From positions 2,752,799 through 2,816,798 of the forward strand of contig QRDG01000137.1 of assembly GCA_012064385.1 (NCBI GenBank): a stretch of 64,000 bases of DNA. Direction: 5' to 3'. Of the stretch, positions 43,786-55,037 are shown piece after piece (within the stretch, counting starts at the first letter, position 1; every line of letters begins with the position of its first letter). A program made the position numbers and the translations under genes. The notes beneath the pieces are model-generated. The model worked only from the letters and a program-made list of their open reading frames with translations. It was not told the DNA's origin and made no database searches. Source of the stretch: Puccinellia tenuiflora (Eukaryota > Streptophyta > Magnoliopsida > Poales > Poaceae).

Positions 43786-44611
43786 TGATTTTTTGTAAGA
43801 TTTGACTCTCACGATTCGGCTACCAACCGTACAGGGAGAACCGTACACGACTGATATCCACGGCAATCGCTGAACCAACTCCTCGATGTTATCAACCGAG
43901 CCAACGGCACGATTAACCTGTCCACGAAGGACTTTTCCTGCGTGCAAATCAAGAACAAGCAAGAAAACAATAGCGTAAGCAATCTGAAATTGCGGATATG
44001 CTGGACGAATAATAATCTCAAAGAGACAAAAGTTGAGGTTCCGATAGGATGTCTTGACGGTCGCACTAGCCGCTACGAGCGTAGACAAATAAAAAGTAGC
44101 TGGGGCTAAACTTCTCTCTAAACAAAACCTAATCAAAACCCTAGCCGGCGGCTGTCTATTTATTGGATGTTCTGGTATAGGTCGCGAAGTCGGAGACGTC
44201 GAGTCCTCCTGGTGTCGCGCTTCACCATGGGCTTGAGCTGGCCCATGCGATGCATTGTCTTGGACGTGGCGAGCCCACCTTGTCCTTTTCTCCAACATGC
44301 ATCTCACGATGGAGGTCACAACTCCAGCTAGCTTCTTGACCATCGTGCGTGCATGTGCAGCGTCTTGATCAGCTAGCTTCGTGAGAACCTGGCAAGCATA
44401 CGGACATGTAATCCTCTTGTGCATGGCATCCTCTTGATTAGATAGCAGCATGTATACATCTTTGATAATTCTGCGTGAGATACAATTATGAGTAGTACTT
44501 TTGCCCCAAAGAATTAAAATAAATATTTAATATTTAATAACAGAAATCACCTGATAAATATATGTATGCACAATATTTTTGGTTGTATCGATTGGGGTCA
44601 TGTTCTCATCA
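43786..44611 (-). repeat. 3' LTR of the CRM-like element
   Basis: 826 bases. The part 43966-44611 is repeated at 47397-48043 with few differences. The polypurine tract AAGAAAGGGAGGA (minus strand) lies at about 44612-44624. Confidence 0.8.
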
Positions 44612-46791
44612 TCCTCCCTTTCTTGAAAATAAAGCCGTCCTCGGCTTTCCATAGCCTGAAAATTATTGATCCAAGAAAGCAAGGGAGAACCAAACAAGCA
44701 ACTTTGTTTGCAAATATAAGTGATGCACATCTCATGGAAAACTGAGCGGGAATGATACTTCACGTGTGTACCAAAACTGATAACGGAAATAATATTAATA
44801 TCATGCATGCAATCAAGGTCGTTCTGATCATGTTGTACGTGCTCAGCATTTGTCGCATCGAAATCATAAATTGGGGGATTAAAAGCAAGCAATGCATGCA
44901 CAACATTCATCTTACTATTGTTTGAGGCTCTGGCTTTCTCATTGTTTAATATAGCATCGGGAGTCATAGGTAATAAATTAATTGTTTTTCCTTCAAACAT
45001 GAGAGTATATGAATTTGTTCTACCATGATGGATAGCATTATTATCATATTGCCAAGGTCTACCCAACAGTAAAGAACATGCTTGCATAGGTACGACATCG
45101 CAATCAACATAATCATGATAAGAACCAAGTGTAAAATGCACTCTAACGCGACGTGTTACCTTCAACTTACCACATTCATTGAGCCATTGGATGTAATATG
45201 GACGGGGGTGTCGTGTAGTGGTGAGACACAGTTTCTCTACCATCTCTATACTTGCCAAATTATTGCAGCTTCCCCCATCAATGATTACATGAACTGAATG
45301 TTCTTTGACAACAAATTTGGTTTGAAAAAGATTATGGCGTTGATGCAATTCAGTATGCCCCTCCTGTGCACTTGGCACACGCATGGTGACAAGACTTGGG
45401 TATTTATCCGCCATATAAGCATCACATTGTATTTCCTCCGGATCATTAGCGTCACCTGCAGGATTAGTGGAAAGCATAGCATATGTTTCTTCATCCAAAT
45501 CACTAGCAGAAGAGTACTCACCATTTTCCCGTACAATTAGGACTCGCTTATTTGGGCACTCCTTTTTAATGTGACCACGCCCTCCGCAACCATGGCATAG
45601 GACATCCCTTGTGCGTCCCGTGGAGGCGGTAGAATAAGAACTCTTCGCCGGTTCTGTAGAAACCTCTGACACCTGTGCTACTGATTTTGTGGTTGAACGT
45701 GCACCATTGTTGGAGACGGCCGGTGTAGACTCACGAGCTGATGGGACAGCAGGAGTGTGTGTCCATGATGTGCTACGACCTGCAGAAAAATGTCCTCGTC
45801 CCTTGTTTTGTCGTCCCTGCACTTGTCTTTCAGCTTTACAAGCAAAATGGAACAAACGAGTGATAGAATTGTAATCCTTATAGTCCAATATATCTTGTAT
45901 TTCACGATTCAAACCACCTAGAAATCTAGCCATCATAGCATCTTCAGTTTCAACTAATCCACAACGCATTAAACCAGTTTGTAGTTCTTGATAATACTCC
46001 TCAACAGTTTTAGTGTCTTGTTTTAAACGTGCCAATTCATTCAGTTTATCACGAGCATAATATGAAGGAACAAAACGTTGTCGCATAGCCCGTTTTAAAG
46101 TATCCCAAGTAGTAGGTATGTTATTCTCATTAACACGACAATACTCACTCCACCAAATAGAAGCAAAGTTTGTAAATTCACTAGTAGCAGTTTTAACTCG
46201 TTGATTTTCAGGAATATCATGACATGCAAATTTTTGTTCAACAGAAAGTTCCCAATCAAGGTAATCATCAGGATTATATTTACCATTAAAAGCAGGGATT
46301 GTTAATTTAATTTTAGCATTAGAGTTGTCAATGCCTTGAACCTCATGTCGGTGTTGATCTCTTCCCATACCTTGACGGTTGAAGCGCAGTTGTCGATGAG
46401 CACGGTTGTTATTATGGTTAACGTGATGGTCATCCTCGGTGTCACCGGCATAATCCTCGTAGTTGTCTCCTTGTTCATCATGGTTACCGCCGGCCGCGGC
46501 GGTAGCAGGGTGTCGTGGATCACCAAAAGCCACACGCTGAGCTCGTGAGGCAGTGGGACCACCGGTCGAGTTCCGAGTAGCAGCTGTGTTGTCGACGGGA
46601 GGTGCAACTCGCAACTCGTCAAGGCGTGCCAAGATATCTTGGAGGTGTGTGTTGGAAGCAGCTTGGGCGTCCTCGATGGCCTTGAGTCTCTCTTCAGTCG
46701 TGATCTGGGCACCCTCGAGTTGAGCAAGACGCTCGTTGGTGACCTTCACGTCCTCGGTGAGGCCCTCAAGTGTAAGCTCATCCCCTGACAT
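44527..46791 (-). CDS. gag: Gypsy gag-protease ORF, intact, running into the LTR
   Basis: Starts at the ATG giving MSGDELTLEGLTEDVKVTNE; an in-frame Met lies 12 codons upstream. It has an N-terminal coiled coil, an acidic/His linker, the Retrotrans_gag domain (KIKLTIPAFNGKYNPDDYLD, WDTLKRAMRQRFVPSYYARD), a zinc knuckle CHGCGGRGHIKKEC and an aspartic protease core (VIIDGGSCNNLASIEMVEKL, then VVPMQACSLLLGRPWQYD). After DAILNNEKARASNN the usual RT would follow. Instead, a short unrelated stretch leads into FQEREDDENM and the LTR, where the ORF stops at 44527. No stop or shift in about 750 codons, so the deletion of RT to integrase kept an open frame. Confidence 0.88.
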   Translation of the reverse strand: MSGDELTLEGLTEDVKVTNERLAQLEGAQITTEERLKAIEDAQAASNTHLQDILARLDELRVAPPVDNTAATRNSTGGPTASRAQRVAFGDPRHPATAAAGGNHDEQGDNYEDYAGDTEDDHHVNHNNNRAHRQLRFNRQGMGRDQHRHEVQGIDNSNAKIKLTIPAFNGKYNPDDYLDWELSVEQKFACHDIPENQRVKTATSEFTNFASIWWSEYCRVNENNIPTTWDTLKRAMRQRFVPSYYARDKLNELARLKQDTKTVEEYYQELQTGLMRCGLVETEDAMMARFLGGLNREIQDILDYKDYNSITRLFHFACKAERQVQGRQNKGRGHFSAGRSTSWTHTPAVPSARESTPAVSNNGARSTTKSVAQVSEVSTEPAKSSYSTASTGRTRDVLCHGCGGRGHIKKECPNKRVLIVRENGEYSSASDLDEETYAMLSTNPAGDANDPEEIQCDAYMADKYPSLVTMRVPSAQEGHTELHQRHNLFQTKFVVKEHSVHVIIDGGSCNNLASIEMVEKLCLTTTRHPRPYYIQWLNECGKLKVTRRVRVHFTLGSYHDYVDCDVVPMQACSLLLGRPWQYDNNAIHHGRTNSYTLMFEGKTINLLPMTPDAILNNEKARASNNSKMNVVHALLAFNPPIYDFDATNAEHVQHDQNDLDCMHDINIISVISFGTHVKYHSRSVFHEMCITYICKQSCLFGSPLLSWINNFQAMESRGRLYFQEREDDENMTPIDTTKNIVHTYIYQVISVIKY

Positions 46792-46827
46792 GGTTAGCAC
46801 AAAGAGAAAAATACCACAATAGTACAA

Positions 46828-47396
46828 TTCCTCTCAACTACTAGGACGTGGTGGGGAAAAAAAAATCACTCACAAAATCAGGCTTACTATCAAATTCTTA
46901 CTTGTTCTTACCAATGATACAGGTGGCAATCAGCACGGTGGTGTTGGCTTCCAACTATCAATGAAGATTGGATGGAGCGATAACCAGGAAACAGTAATGT
47001 CGGACCCTGTAAACTGATTGGTAGAAAAGTGTAGCTTGGGATGGTTTCTCAACTCACAATATAGTGGCACAATTTAGCAAAAAGCAATGCAAGCTGAATG
47101 ATTGTTCAAACTCCTAACTAGTGCTGGCAGTCGACTAGAAAGAGATAAAACAATCTAAACCAGATACTGAAACAAATGAGTCGGAAAGTGGAGAAAAAAA
47201 AAATAGGTCTAACCAGCTAGATATAAGTGATTGACAAAGAATTACAAAGATCAACCGCCTGATATTAGACGAGCGTATGTGCAGCCAACAGAAACTATCC
47301 AACTCTTGTGTCACGTAGCAAACTCACTGGAATGCTAGCCGGCCTGTATAATTTTTTTTCCTTTTACCTTTTTTTTTTTTTTGCTCTTTTTTTTTT
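46828..47396 (-). other. Leader of the CRM-like element
   Basis: Untranslated leader between the truncated 5' LTR and gag. It contains poly-T/poly-A runs (47349-47396). The expected TGGTATCAGAGC primer site is not visible, consistent with deletion across the 5' LTR end. Confidence 0.5.
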
Positions 47397-48043
47397 CAAC
47401 AATAGCGTAAGCAATCTGAAATTGCGGATATGCTGGACGAATAATAATCTCAAAGAGACAAAAGTTGAGGTTCCGATAGGATGTCTTGACGGTCGCACTA
47501 GCCGCTACGAGCGTAGACAAATAAAAAGTAGCTGGGGCTAAACTTCTCTCTAAACAAAACCTAATCTAAACCCTAGCCGGCGGCTGTCTATTTATTGGAT
47601 GTTCTGGTATAGGTCGCGAAGTCGGAGACGTCGAGTCCTCCTGGTGTCGCGCTTCACCATGGGCTTGAGCTGGCCCATGCGATGCATTGTCTTGGACGTG
47701 GCGAGCCCACCTTGTCCTTTTCTCCAACATGCATCTCACGATGGAGGTCACAACTCCAGCTAGCTTCTTGACCATCGTGCGTGCATGTGCAGCGTCTTGA
47801 TCAGCTAGCTTCGTGAGAACCTGGCAAGCATACGTACATGTAATCCTCTTGTGCATGGCATCCTCTTGATTAGATAGCAGCATGTATACATCTTTGATAA
47901 TTCTGCGTGAGATACAATTATGAGTAGTACTTTTGCCCCAAAGAATTAAAATAAATATTAAATATTTAATAACAGAAATCACCTGATAAATATATGTGTG
48001 CACAATATTTTTAGCTGTATCGATTGGGGTCATGTTCTCATCA
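47397..48043 (-). repeat. Truncated 5' LTR of the CRM-like element
   Basis: Matches 43966-44611, with the same TGATGAGAACATGACC start on the minus strand. It breaks off at 47397 into an A/T-homopolymer tract. Confidence 0.8.
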
Positions 48044-48049
48044 TGATAG

Positions 48050-48933
48050 CTTTATCGAGGCCGCGTTGACTGTATAACTGAAAAAGTTCGCTAAAATCAA
48101 CTTACACACCGTATTCTTGGAAGTAATGCTCTTCCTTAACTCTCGCCATGACACCGATTATATCTTTCTTTGCGGCTTTCAAATGCCATTCATTCAACTG
48201 ACGTATCTTTGTTGGTAGATACTGGACCAGCTCAGGTCTGACAAAGGCTGGCCGTGAACATATTCATATACTACCTCAGCTATGTCGACGTCTTTGTCGG
48301 GAAATACCTTGAGCGGGGGGACCGATTGTACATCCTGTTCTCCGAGTTGGGCTATTTGTTTCCCGCTTTTCTGCTTCTCCATCTCTGAGCTATATGACTT
48401 GGCTATTTGGCGCTCATAGTCTGATGTCGGCTTTGGTGGAGGGTCATATAAGTTTTCCAAGCAGTGCCTAACGGCTTCCGGGTCTAGTATTTGCCTTGGT
48501 GGGGGCTTTTTCGGTGCAAAATGGGCTTCCACCTCGGCCTTCGAGATGGCACAGTTTTCCTCGTAAGTCCTTTCGGCCAGTAACTTCTCAGGAGTCTTGA
48601 CTTTTGCCTTCTTTCTCTTTGTCCTCTTAGGAGGCGAACCGGTGGGCTTCCTCCTATTTAGCAGCTTAGTGGGCGGAGTCGGCTGAACTGGCGCTGAAGA
48701 TGGATACGGACTCGAGCTAGGGTCCCTCTGGAGTAGGGGTGGACTTAGAGGTGGTGGACTGCTACTCGGAGGAGTCGGTGGCCTTGGTGCCGAGTCTGGA
48801 AACACGATGTGTTTCTTGTTCCATAGAACGAAACCATGCTTGACTTCTCCCAGTGTCTTCTCGTCGTCACCTCCAAGATAGTCAAGCTCCAGTGTCTCAA
48901 ATCCCGGCATAATTTCATCCACCCCGACACGAG
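48050..48933 (-). pseudogene. CACTA ORF2, middle part
   Basis: Minus-strand frame from 48933 reads VGVDEIMPGFETLELDYLGG, then TLGEVKHGFVLWNKKHIVFP, a Pro/Ser-rich stretch, a basic RRKPTGSPPKRTKRKKAKVK nuclear-localisation-like segment and SVPPLKVFPD. This is typical CACTA ORF2 between the TnpA-like N-terminus and the ULP1 domain. A frameshift near 48240 is followed in another frame by QLNEWHLKAAKKDIIGVMAR and a splice-donor-like GTGTGTAAGTTG near 48100. The upstream part is beyond the solo LTR inserted at 48934. Confidence 0.8.
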
Positions 48934-51809
48934 TGATAACCCACAAGTGTAGGGGATCGCAACAGTCTTCGTGGTTAGTATAACCCAATTTATTGATTCG
49001 ACTCAAGGGGAGCCAAAGAATACTTAGAGGTCTTTGCAGCTGAGTTGTCAATTCAGCCACACCTGGAGAAGCACAAGTAACACGGGAGAGGTGAAAGCAA
49101 CATTGATTTGAGAACAATAGTAACAGAAACACGAAAGCAATGATGGAGAAATATGGACCGGGGTTCATAGTTTCACTAGTGACGGCTCTCCTAAGCAAAT
49201 AATCATGCATTGGGTGAACAAATTACAGTTGGGCAATTGACAGAATTGCACTAATTAATTAATTATGACAAACCATTCCGTTTATCAATCATACGTAGGC
49301 ATGTATTCCATATATAGTTGTAACTACACGCAATGAGAATTCGCACAAAATCTTTTGTCCTGCCATCCGATTTCAGCCGGGCCAATTAAGGAACAAATGG
49401 TAATTAAAGTGTTCCTTTTAATATAACACCGGAGCAAAGCATTAACACACAATGAACACATGTAATCCTCAAGTTACTAATCATTCCCATCGATGTCCCC
49501 GTTTCTGTCACTCGAGGTCTCCGGTTCCGGACTAATAACAGGTGCATACAACTTGTAGATACGATCTAAGCATCAATTATATTCATGCAAACATAACGCG
49601 CCCAAATCTAAGATCATGCCACTCGTGCACTAGTGACAAGCATTAAGCATAACAACATTGCAGCAACAACAATTCGTAAACATAAATAATCTGATCATAA
49701 TGTGCCAATCCACCGGATCCCAACAAACGCAACACATATTACATCGGATTGATCTCGATCATGTAGGGCAGCTCACGAGAACATGGTATTGAACAACAAG
49801 GGGGAGAGAGTACCATCTAGCTACTGCTACAAACCCGTAGTCCACGGGGGAACTACTCACAACTCATCCCGAAGGCAGCGGTGGGGGTGAAGATGGCTCC
49901 AGGGGGCCAATCCCCGTCCCGGCAGGGTGCCGGAACATGCAATCTGACCCCCGAAACTTGTCGGCGATGGCGGCGGAGCTCTGTATCGTATTTGGGAAAA
50001 TCCTTTGGGGGTTAGGGTTTTTGCGTCGGAGATGATTTTATAGGCATCGGAGGCACCTGAGGGGGTGCCCGAGGGGCAGGGGCGGCTGATACGTCTCCAA
50101 CGTATCTATAATTTCTTATGATCCATGCTTGTTTTCATACCATTTGCTACATGTTTTATTTACATCTTATAGCATTTTTATGCATTTTCTGGAACTAACC
50201 TATTAACAAGATGCCACAGTGCCAGTTCCTGTTTTCTGCTGTTTTCCCGTTTCAGAAAAGTACTTAAGCAAATATTCTCGGAATTGGACGGGACAAAAAG
50301 GAGCAGTCTTATAATTCAATGGACTACACAGAGCCCGAAGGAGAGGACCTGGAGGGCCATGGGCCGGCCACACCATAGGGTGGCGTGGGACCCATGCCTG
50401 CCGCGCCACCAGGTGGTGTGGGGCCCACGGGAGCCCTCCGACACCGCCCTTTCGCCTATATATTGCCCCCGACGCATAAAACCTAGACGGACCCCGTCAT
50501 ATTCCAAAGAAACATCTGCAGCACCGCCGCCATCGCCGACAAGTTTCGGGGGACAGAAGTCTCTGTTCCGGCACCCTGCCGGGACGGGGAAGTGCGCCCG
50601 GAGCCATCTCCATCGACTCCACCACCATCTTCATCGCCGTTGCTGACTCCCATGATGAGGAGGGAGTAGTTCTCCCTCGGGGCTGAGGGCCGTACCGGTA
50701 GCCATGTGGTCTATATCTCTCTCTCCCATGATGTGATCTATATGTGATCATGAGCTTTGCAATGTAAATGTTGTTATGTTACTCAAGTGGGCTTTATTTA
50801 TGTGATCTCCGGAGACTCCTTGTCCCACGTGTGTAAAGGTGACAGTGTGTGCACCGTGTGGGTCTTTAGGCTATATTTCACAAGATACTTGTTCACTGAT
50901 TTATTATTTGAGTTGGATGTCTCTATGAAATTGTGGTGTGTTAGTACCTCCTATGAATGCTCATGGTCCAGTGTGGGGTATTCATTAGTACTTGGGAATA
51001 TATGTTTGAGGCGTGCTTTTGCATTCCTACACAATGAATTAGTGTTCGTTATCCAGCCGGAGAATACTTCGGAGTAGTATATTGAAGTGCTTATATTTAT
51101 ATTCAATTATGATTGCATTGTTGAGAGTGACCACTGGTGAAAGTATGATCCCTAGGCCTTGTTTCTAAGCATTGAAACACCGTTTACAACAAGTTCTGCT
51201 ACATGTTTGCTTGCTGCCATTTTTATTTCAGATTGCAATTACTACTTATAATCATCCATATTACTTGTATTTCACTATCTCTTCGCCGAACTAGTGCACC
51301 TATACATCTGACAAGTGTATTGGGTGTGTTGGGGACACAAGAGACTTTTTGTATTGTGATTGCAGGGTTGCTTGAGAGGGATACCTTTGACCTCTACCTC
51401 CCTGAGTTCGATAAACCTTGGGTGATTCACTTAAAGGAAACTTGCTGCTGTTCTACAAACCTCTGCTCTTGGAGGCCCAACACTGTCTACAAGAATAGAA
51501 GCGTGTGTAGACATCAGCGGCCCCCCTCTCACCCGTAGGTGGGACCCTCCCCAAGGCCGTGGGTCCCTCCCGGGGTCGCCCTTATGGCTCCCTTCCTCAT
51601 TTCTTGAATAAAAATCTTCGTAAATTATTGTCCAATTCCGACAATATTTCCATCAGTAACTTTTTGATATAATAGGCATTTCAAGGCATTTTATAGGTTA
51701 GTCCAATAAAATGCCTTGAAATGATATAATAATGTAGCATAAACATGTAATAATGATAGGAATCAAGCATGGCATGGTCAAAAATTATAGATACGTTTGA
51801 CACGTATCA
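48934..51809 (-). mobile_element. Solo LTR (Athila-type Gypsy) inside CACTA ORF2, TSD ACGAG
   Basis: On the minus strand it starts TGATACGTGTCAAACGTATC and ends CTACACTTGTGGGTTATCA, with TSD ACGAG at 48929-48933 and 51810-51814. It carries another solo LTR at 50087-51516; without it the length is about 1.44 kb. The insertion splits ORF2 between the codons for GYAR and VGVDEI. Confidence 0.85.
50087..51516 (+). mobile_element. Solo LTR nested in the solo LTR, TSD GCGGC
   Basis: 1430 bases, TGATACGTCTCCAACGTATC ... GTGTGTAGACATCA, with perfect TSD GCGGC (50082-50086 and 51517-51521). Its promoter-like CCTATATATTGCCC lies near 50456. Family of Athila-type Gypsy LTRs common in Triticeae. A fragment of its right end recurs at 52465. 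Confidence 0.88.
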
Positions 51810-52844
51810 ACGAGCATAGCCAGCTGGAATCTGCAATTATATCTTTTTGTTTCTTGTTTTTAATTTCACTAGTTAGGCTTAATGGAAAACAACAAAAAAA
51901 TTAGTATTAGTTCTTTGGAAATCATTTTTGCTAATGATATGGAATAGTCTAAGCTTGGGGAAGCTAGTTTTTATGAAAATGATCTTTTTAGTTCCCCAGC
52001 TTTAGAGGAGAAAATTTGCTCTGATAATACTTTGTCTCCCATATGTGATAATTCGAATCATGCTTGTGATATTCTAAATCCACCTACTGAAAGTATTCCT
52101 TTTAAAATACCTATGAAAATTGCTGAAAAGGTTATGGATGAATGTTATGCAGGGGATGGAACAATCCGTCCAAGTGATCACTTGTTGAAACTTACAGAAC
52201 TTTGTGAGTTGTTTAAGATTGCAGGTTTATCAAGAGAAAATGTCATGAAGAAATTATTTCCATTGTCACTTAAGGACAAAGCAAGGGAGTGGTATATCTA
52301 CTTGATGATCCTCATCATTTGGAGTGGAAGGAGCTTGCAAATCTCTTTTACTCTAAATTTTATCCTCCTTATGAAATGCATTTGGATAGGAATTACATTT
52401 TTCATTTTTGGCCTCATGATGGAGAAAGCATTGCTCAAGCTTGGGGAAGGCTGAAAACATTAATACAAACCTCTGCTCTTGGAGGCCCAACACTGTCTAC
52501 AAGAATAGAAGCGTGTGTAGACATCAGCGGCCCCCCTCTCACCCGTAGGTGGGACCCTCCCCAAGGCTGTGGGTCCCTCCCGGGGTCGCCCTTCTGGCTC
52601 CCTTCCTCATTTCTTGAATATAAAATCTTCGTAAATTTTCGTCCAATTCCGACAATATTTCCATAAGTAACTTTCTGATATAATAGGCATTTCAAGGCAT
52701 TTTATAGGTTAGTCCAATAAAATGCCTTGAAATGATACAATAATGTAGCATAAACATGTAATAATGATAGGAATCAAGCATGGCATGATCAAAAATTATA
52801 GATACGTTTGACACGTATCAACGAGCATAGCCAGCTGGAATCTG
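51455..52844 (+). repeat. Direct duplication flanking an Athila-type gag fragment
   Basis: 51455-51833 and 52465-52844 are the same ~380-base block: solo-LTR right end, GCGGC, outer LTR end, ACGAG and CACTA flank up to CATAGCCAGCTGGAATCTG, differing at about ten positions. Between them, 51834-52464 encodes (plus strand) a Gypsy gag fragment with KIAEKVMDECYAGDGTIRPS, LKLTELCELFKIAGLS, FPLSLKDKAREWY and (next frame) WKELANLFYSKFYPP. That fragment is probably internal sequence of the family that left the inner LTR. Confidence 0.85.
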
Positions 52845-54375
52845 ACCAAGATGGTAGCTTGCTCCAGATTGATTTGGTAAAGCATAGTCGACCGCCACCT
52901 TGAAGGATATGTTCTTCATTAACATATGTAGCTCACAATCTTTCTTCTCTGTGATATCATCCACGGGGTAGTGAGCCGCTGGCTGTTCTAATGCGGCAGA
53001 TGCTTCTAGCTGCGTGGAACCCACGCTGCTTTTCCGCTGATCAGATGGGACGGCATCGACTTCAGGACATTCTAGCTGCTGCTGAGATGCCCTATGCTGA
53101 CTGATTGAGTCCAGTTGCTCCTGCTGCCGCTGCACCATGCGTTCCAATTCCGATAACAGGTCTGACTCCTTCTTCTTTTTTCTCCCACGGTTTCTATAAC
53201 TGTCAGCGCACTCCGAAAACCCTTCCTTCAAGGTGACACCGCCGGGATAGCCTCGTAAACGTCCACAGTGTTCAGGATTCCCCAGGGCAAGTGTCAGCTC
53301 GTCGTTCTCTCTCTCGGGATGGTACTCTCCCTTTCGAACTTTATTTATTGCGTCTACAAGCAACGGAGTGATTGTTTCAATTTTTTCTACCATTTTCCCT
53401 TTGCAAGAATCAGCCCTGTCAGTGGGTCCAACACTGCCCCATGCGCGAACAACTAGAACTTGGACCTCTCGGGCCAGTCCGCTGTCTGTGGAGTGATCCC
53501 TTTAGCAAGCAGTTCTGCTTCAAAGGCTAACCACTTAGGAATGGCAGTCTTGTAGCCACCTGTCCCCAACCTATGGTGATATTCCTTCTTCCCAGCATTT
53601 ATCTTATTTATGGCCGATCGGGCCACAGCGGTAGACGATTTCTTATACGCCACAAATGCGGGCCAGTAATGTTTTATCTTCTCGAGTACTCCAGTGAAAT
53701 TATCTGGATCTTCATTTTCATATTTTCTCCATAATGTTTTCTTCCAGCTCTGGAATTGTGTGGCCATCTTCTTAAGAGTCCACTCCTTCACTTTCTCCTT
53801 CTTGCCTTCTGGTAGGTTGAAATGTATCATGAGCATATCATAAAGCAAATCTTTTGTATGTTCGTGGACATAACTAGCTTCATCATCCGTGTCCTTCGGC
53901 TTATGCCAATCTGTAATGGTGATCGGGAGCATGCCCCTAACAATGACTCCAGCTTGATTTACAAATTTACGGCAGTTCGGTATGGGTGTCAGCGGTTCGC
54001 CATTATCGGCAACTTCCTCGATCGTTAACCTCGGAACCTCGCTCGACATCCTACTCGTCCGGCCTCGAGGACCTTACTTTTTAGCAGATTTGCTCGATCC
54101 GGAGGGCTAAAAAAATGATTCGTTAATACATGCAATACAAATCAATTAATGCATCTAGTGATCAACACAGCCTTAATATATATATATACCTCGTCGGAGT
54201 TTGTTAAGGGCACTTCGTCGTCTCTTCTTTCTTCAAACTCAAGTCCCTCACCGGAGTCGTTCAGAAATTGTGAGCTGAAATCATCTTCTCCACCGGAATC
54301 TTCTCCACGGGCACTCGCATATATTATTTGTTGCATTTGGTCTTCATTCTCGTCGTCTCTGAAGGGAGCGTCCAT
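52845..54375 (-). pseudogene. CACTA ORF2, N-terminal TnpA-like part
   Basis: Exon 1 (54375 to about 54190) encodes an acidic start (MDAPFRDDENEDQMQQIIYA). Exon 2 (about 54104 down) has KKMATQFQSWKKTLWRKYEN, YHHRLGTGGYKTAIPKWLAF and GITPQTADWPERSKF, the pattern of Transposase_24/'plant transposase (Ptta/En/Spm)' proteins. Then come LTLALGNPEHCGRLRGYPGG, a Gln-rich coiled coil and YPVDDITEKKDCELHMLMKN up to the insertion. Damage: an in-frame TAA near 54077, a TAG at 53453 where Trp is expected, and a frameshift near 53393. In En/Spm the TnpA-type protein binds subterminal repeats; that role here is by family. Confidence 0.8.
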
Positions 54376-55037
54376 AGCTCAATGTACCTGCAATCAATTA
54401 TATATGCTTTTAATTTTGTTTCACATAAAATTACAGCCCAAATTAGGGCCAGCATTCTACAATGTTTCACATAAAATTACAGCCCAAATTAGGGCCAACA
54501 TTGGGTCCTACCTACCAGCCTAAATTAGGGCCAGCATTGATCCTTTAAAATTCCAGCCCCGCGTCCTACACGTACCTGCGAGCCCAAATTTGGGCCAGCA
54601 TGCATCGGGTCGACGCGCCGCGTCCACCCCTGGCCACGAGTGCGTGGTCAATGCTGACCCACCTGCCAGCGACCCGCCGCCCCGTCTTCCCCACACGGCC
54701 GCGTCCGCATGTGAACGCCCATCCGGCCACGCGCGCGGTCAATGCTCGCCCACCTGCCAGCGACCCTGATCGTCCCCCTCATCTCCCCCACCGCCCAACC
54801 GCCCGTCTCCCCCCACCCGTAGTTAATGGTCCTAGCCCACCTGCCAGCGACCCACCGGCCTCCTCGTCTTCCCACCCCCGTAGTCAATGCTGGCCCTGGC
54901 TGGTCCTTTAAAAATGGACCCCGGCCGTGTGGATAGCGACCACACCGCTGCCAGATGGCGACCACACCGCCGCCCCCACCCCCTATCCAGCCCTAGCCCT
55001 AGCCTAGCCGGTGCACAGTGACCCCCTCGCCGGAGCC
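54376..55037. promoter_or_regulatory. Divergent promoter region between CACTA ORF2 and the plus-strand gene
   Basis: 660 bases separate two start codons facing away from each other (ORF2 at 54375 minus, plus-strand gene at 55038). The ORF2 side has four copies of a GCCCAAATTAGGGCCAGCAT-type repeat (about 54433, 54481, 54519 and 54582). The other side has three copies of CCACCTGCCAGCGACC (about 54658, 54749 and 54838). No clear TATA box on the plus side. Regulatory role is inferred from position. Confidence 0.5.

Larger units (their letters stand above)
43786..48043 (-). mobile_element. CRM-like Gypsy (chromovirus-type) element, gag-protease only
   Basis: Two direct-repeat LTRs with TGATGAGAACATGACC start (minus strand) and ATCA end, flanked by GATA (43778-43781 and 48045-48048, a few bases from the ends). 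Outside the element the CACTA ORF2 sequence rejoins at this point. The interior has one long gag-protease ORF and a leader; RT, RNase H and integrase are missing. The 3' LTR is 826 bases; the 5' LTR lacks its last ~180 bases. The gag/protease phrases resemble CRM-lineage centromeric retrotransposons, from memory only. Confidence 0.7.

Noticed and set aside
43783..44451. 222-codon ORF as a gene
   Set aside because: It lies wholly in the CRM-like LTR and recurs in part at 47397-48033; LTR sequence, not a protein.
49500..50090. Host promoter with many C-rich boxes
   Set aside because: This is the interior of the outer solo LTR (TSD ACGAG); the boxes belong to the LTR.
54600..54911. Plus-strand 103-codon ORF before the CACTA-borne gene
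   Set aside because: Built from repeated CCACCTGCCAGCGACC motifs; better read as promoter-proximal repeats.
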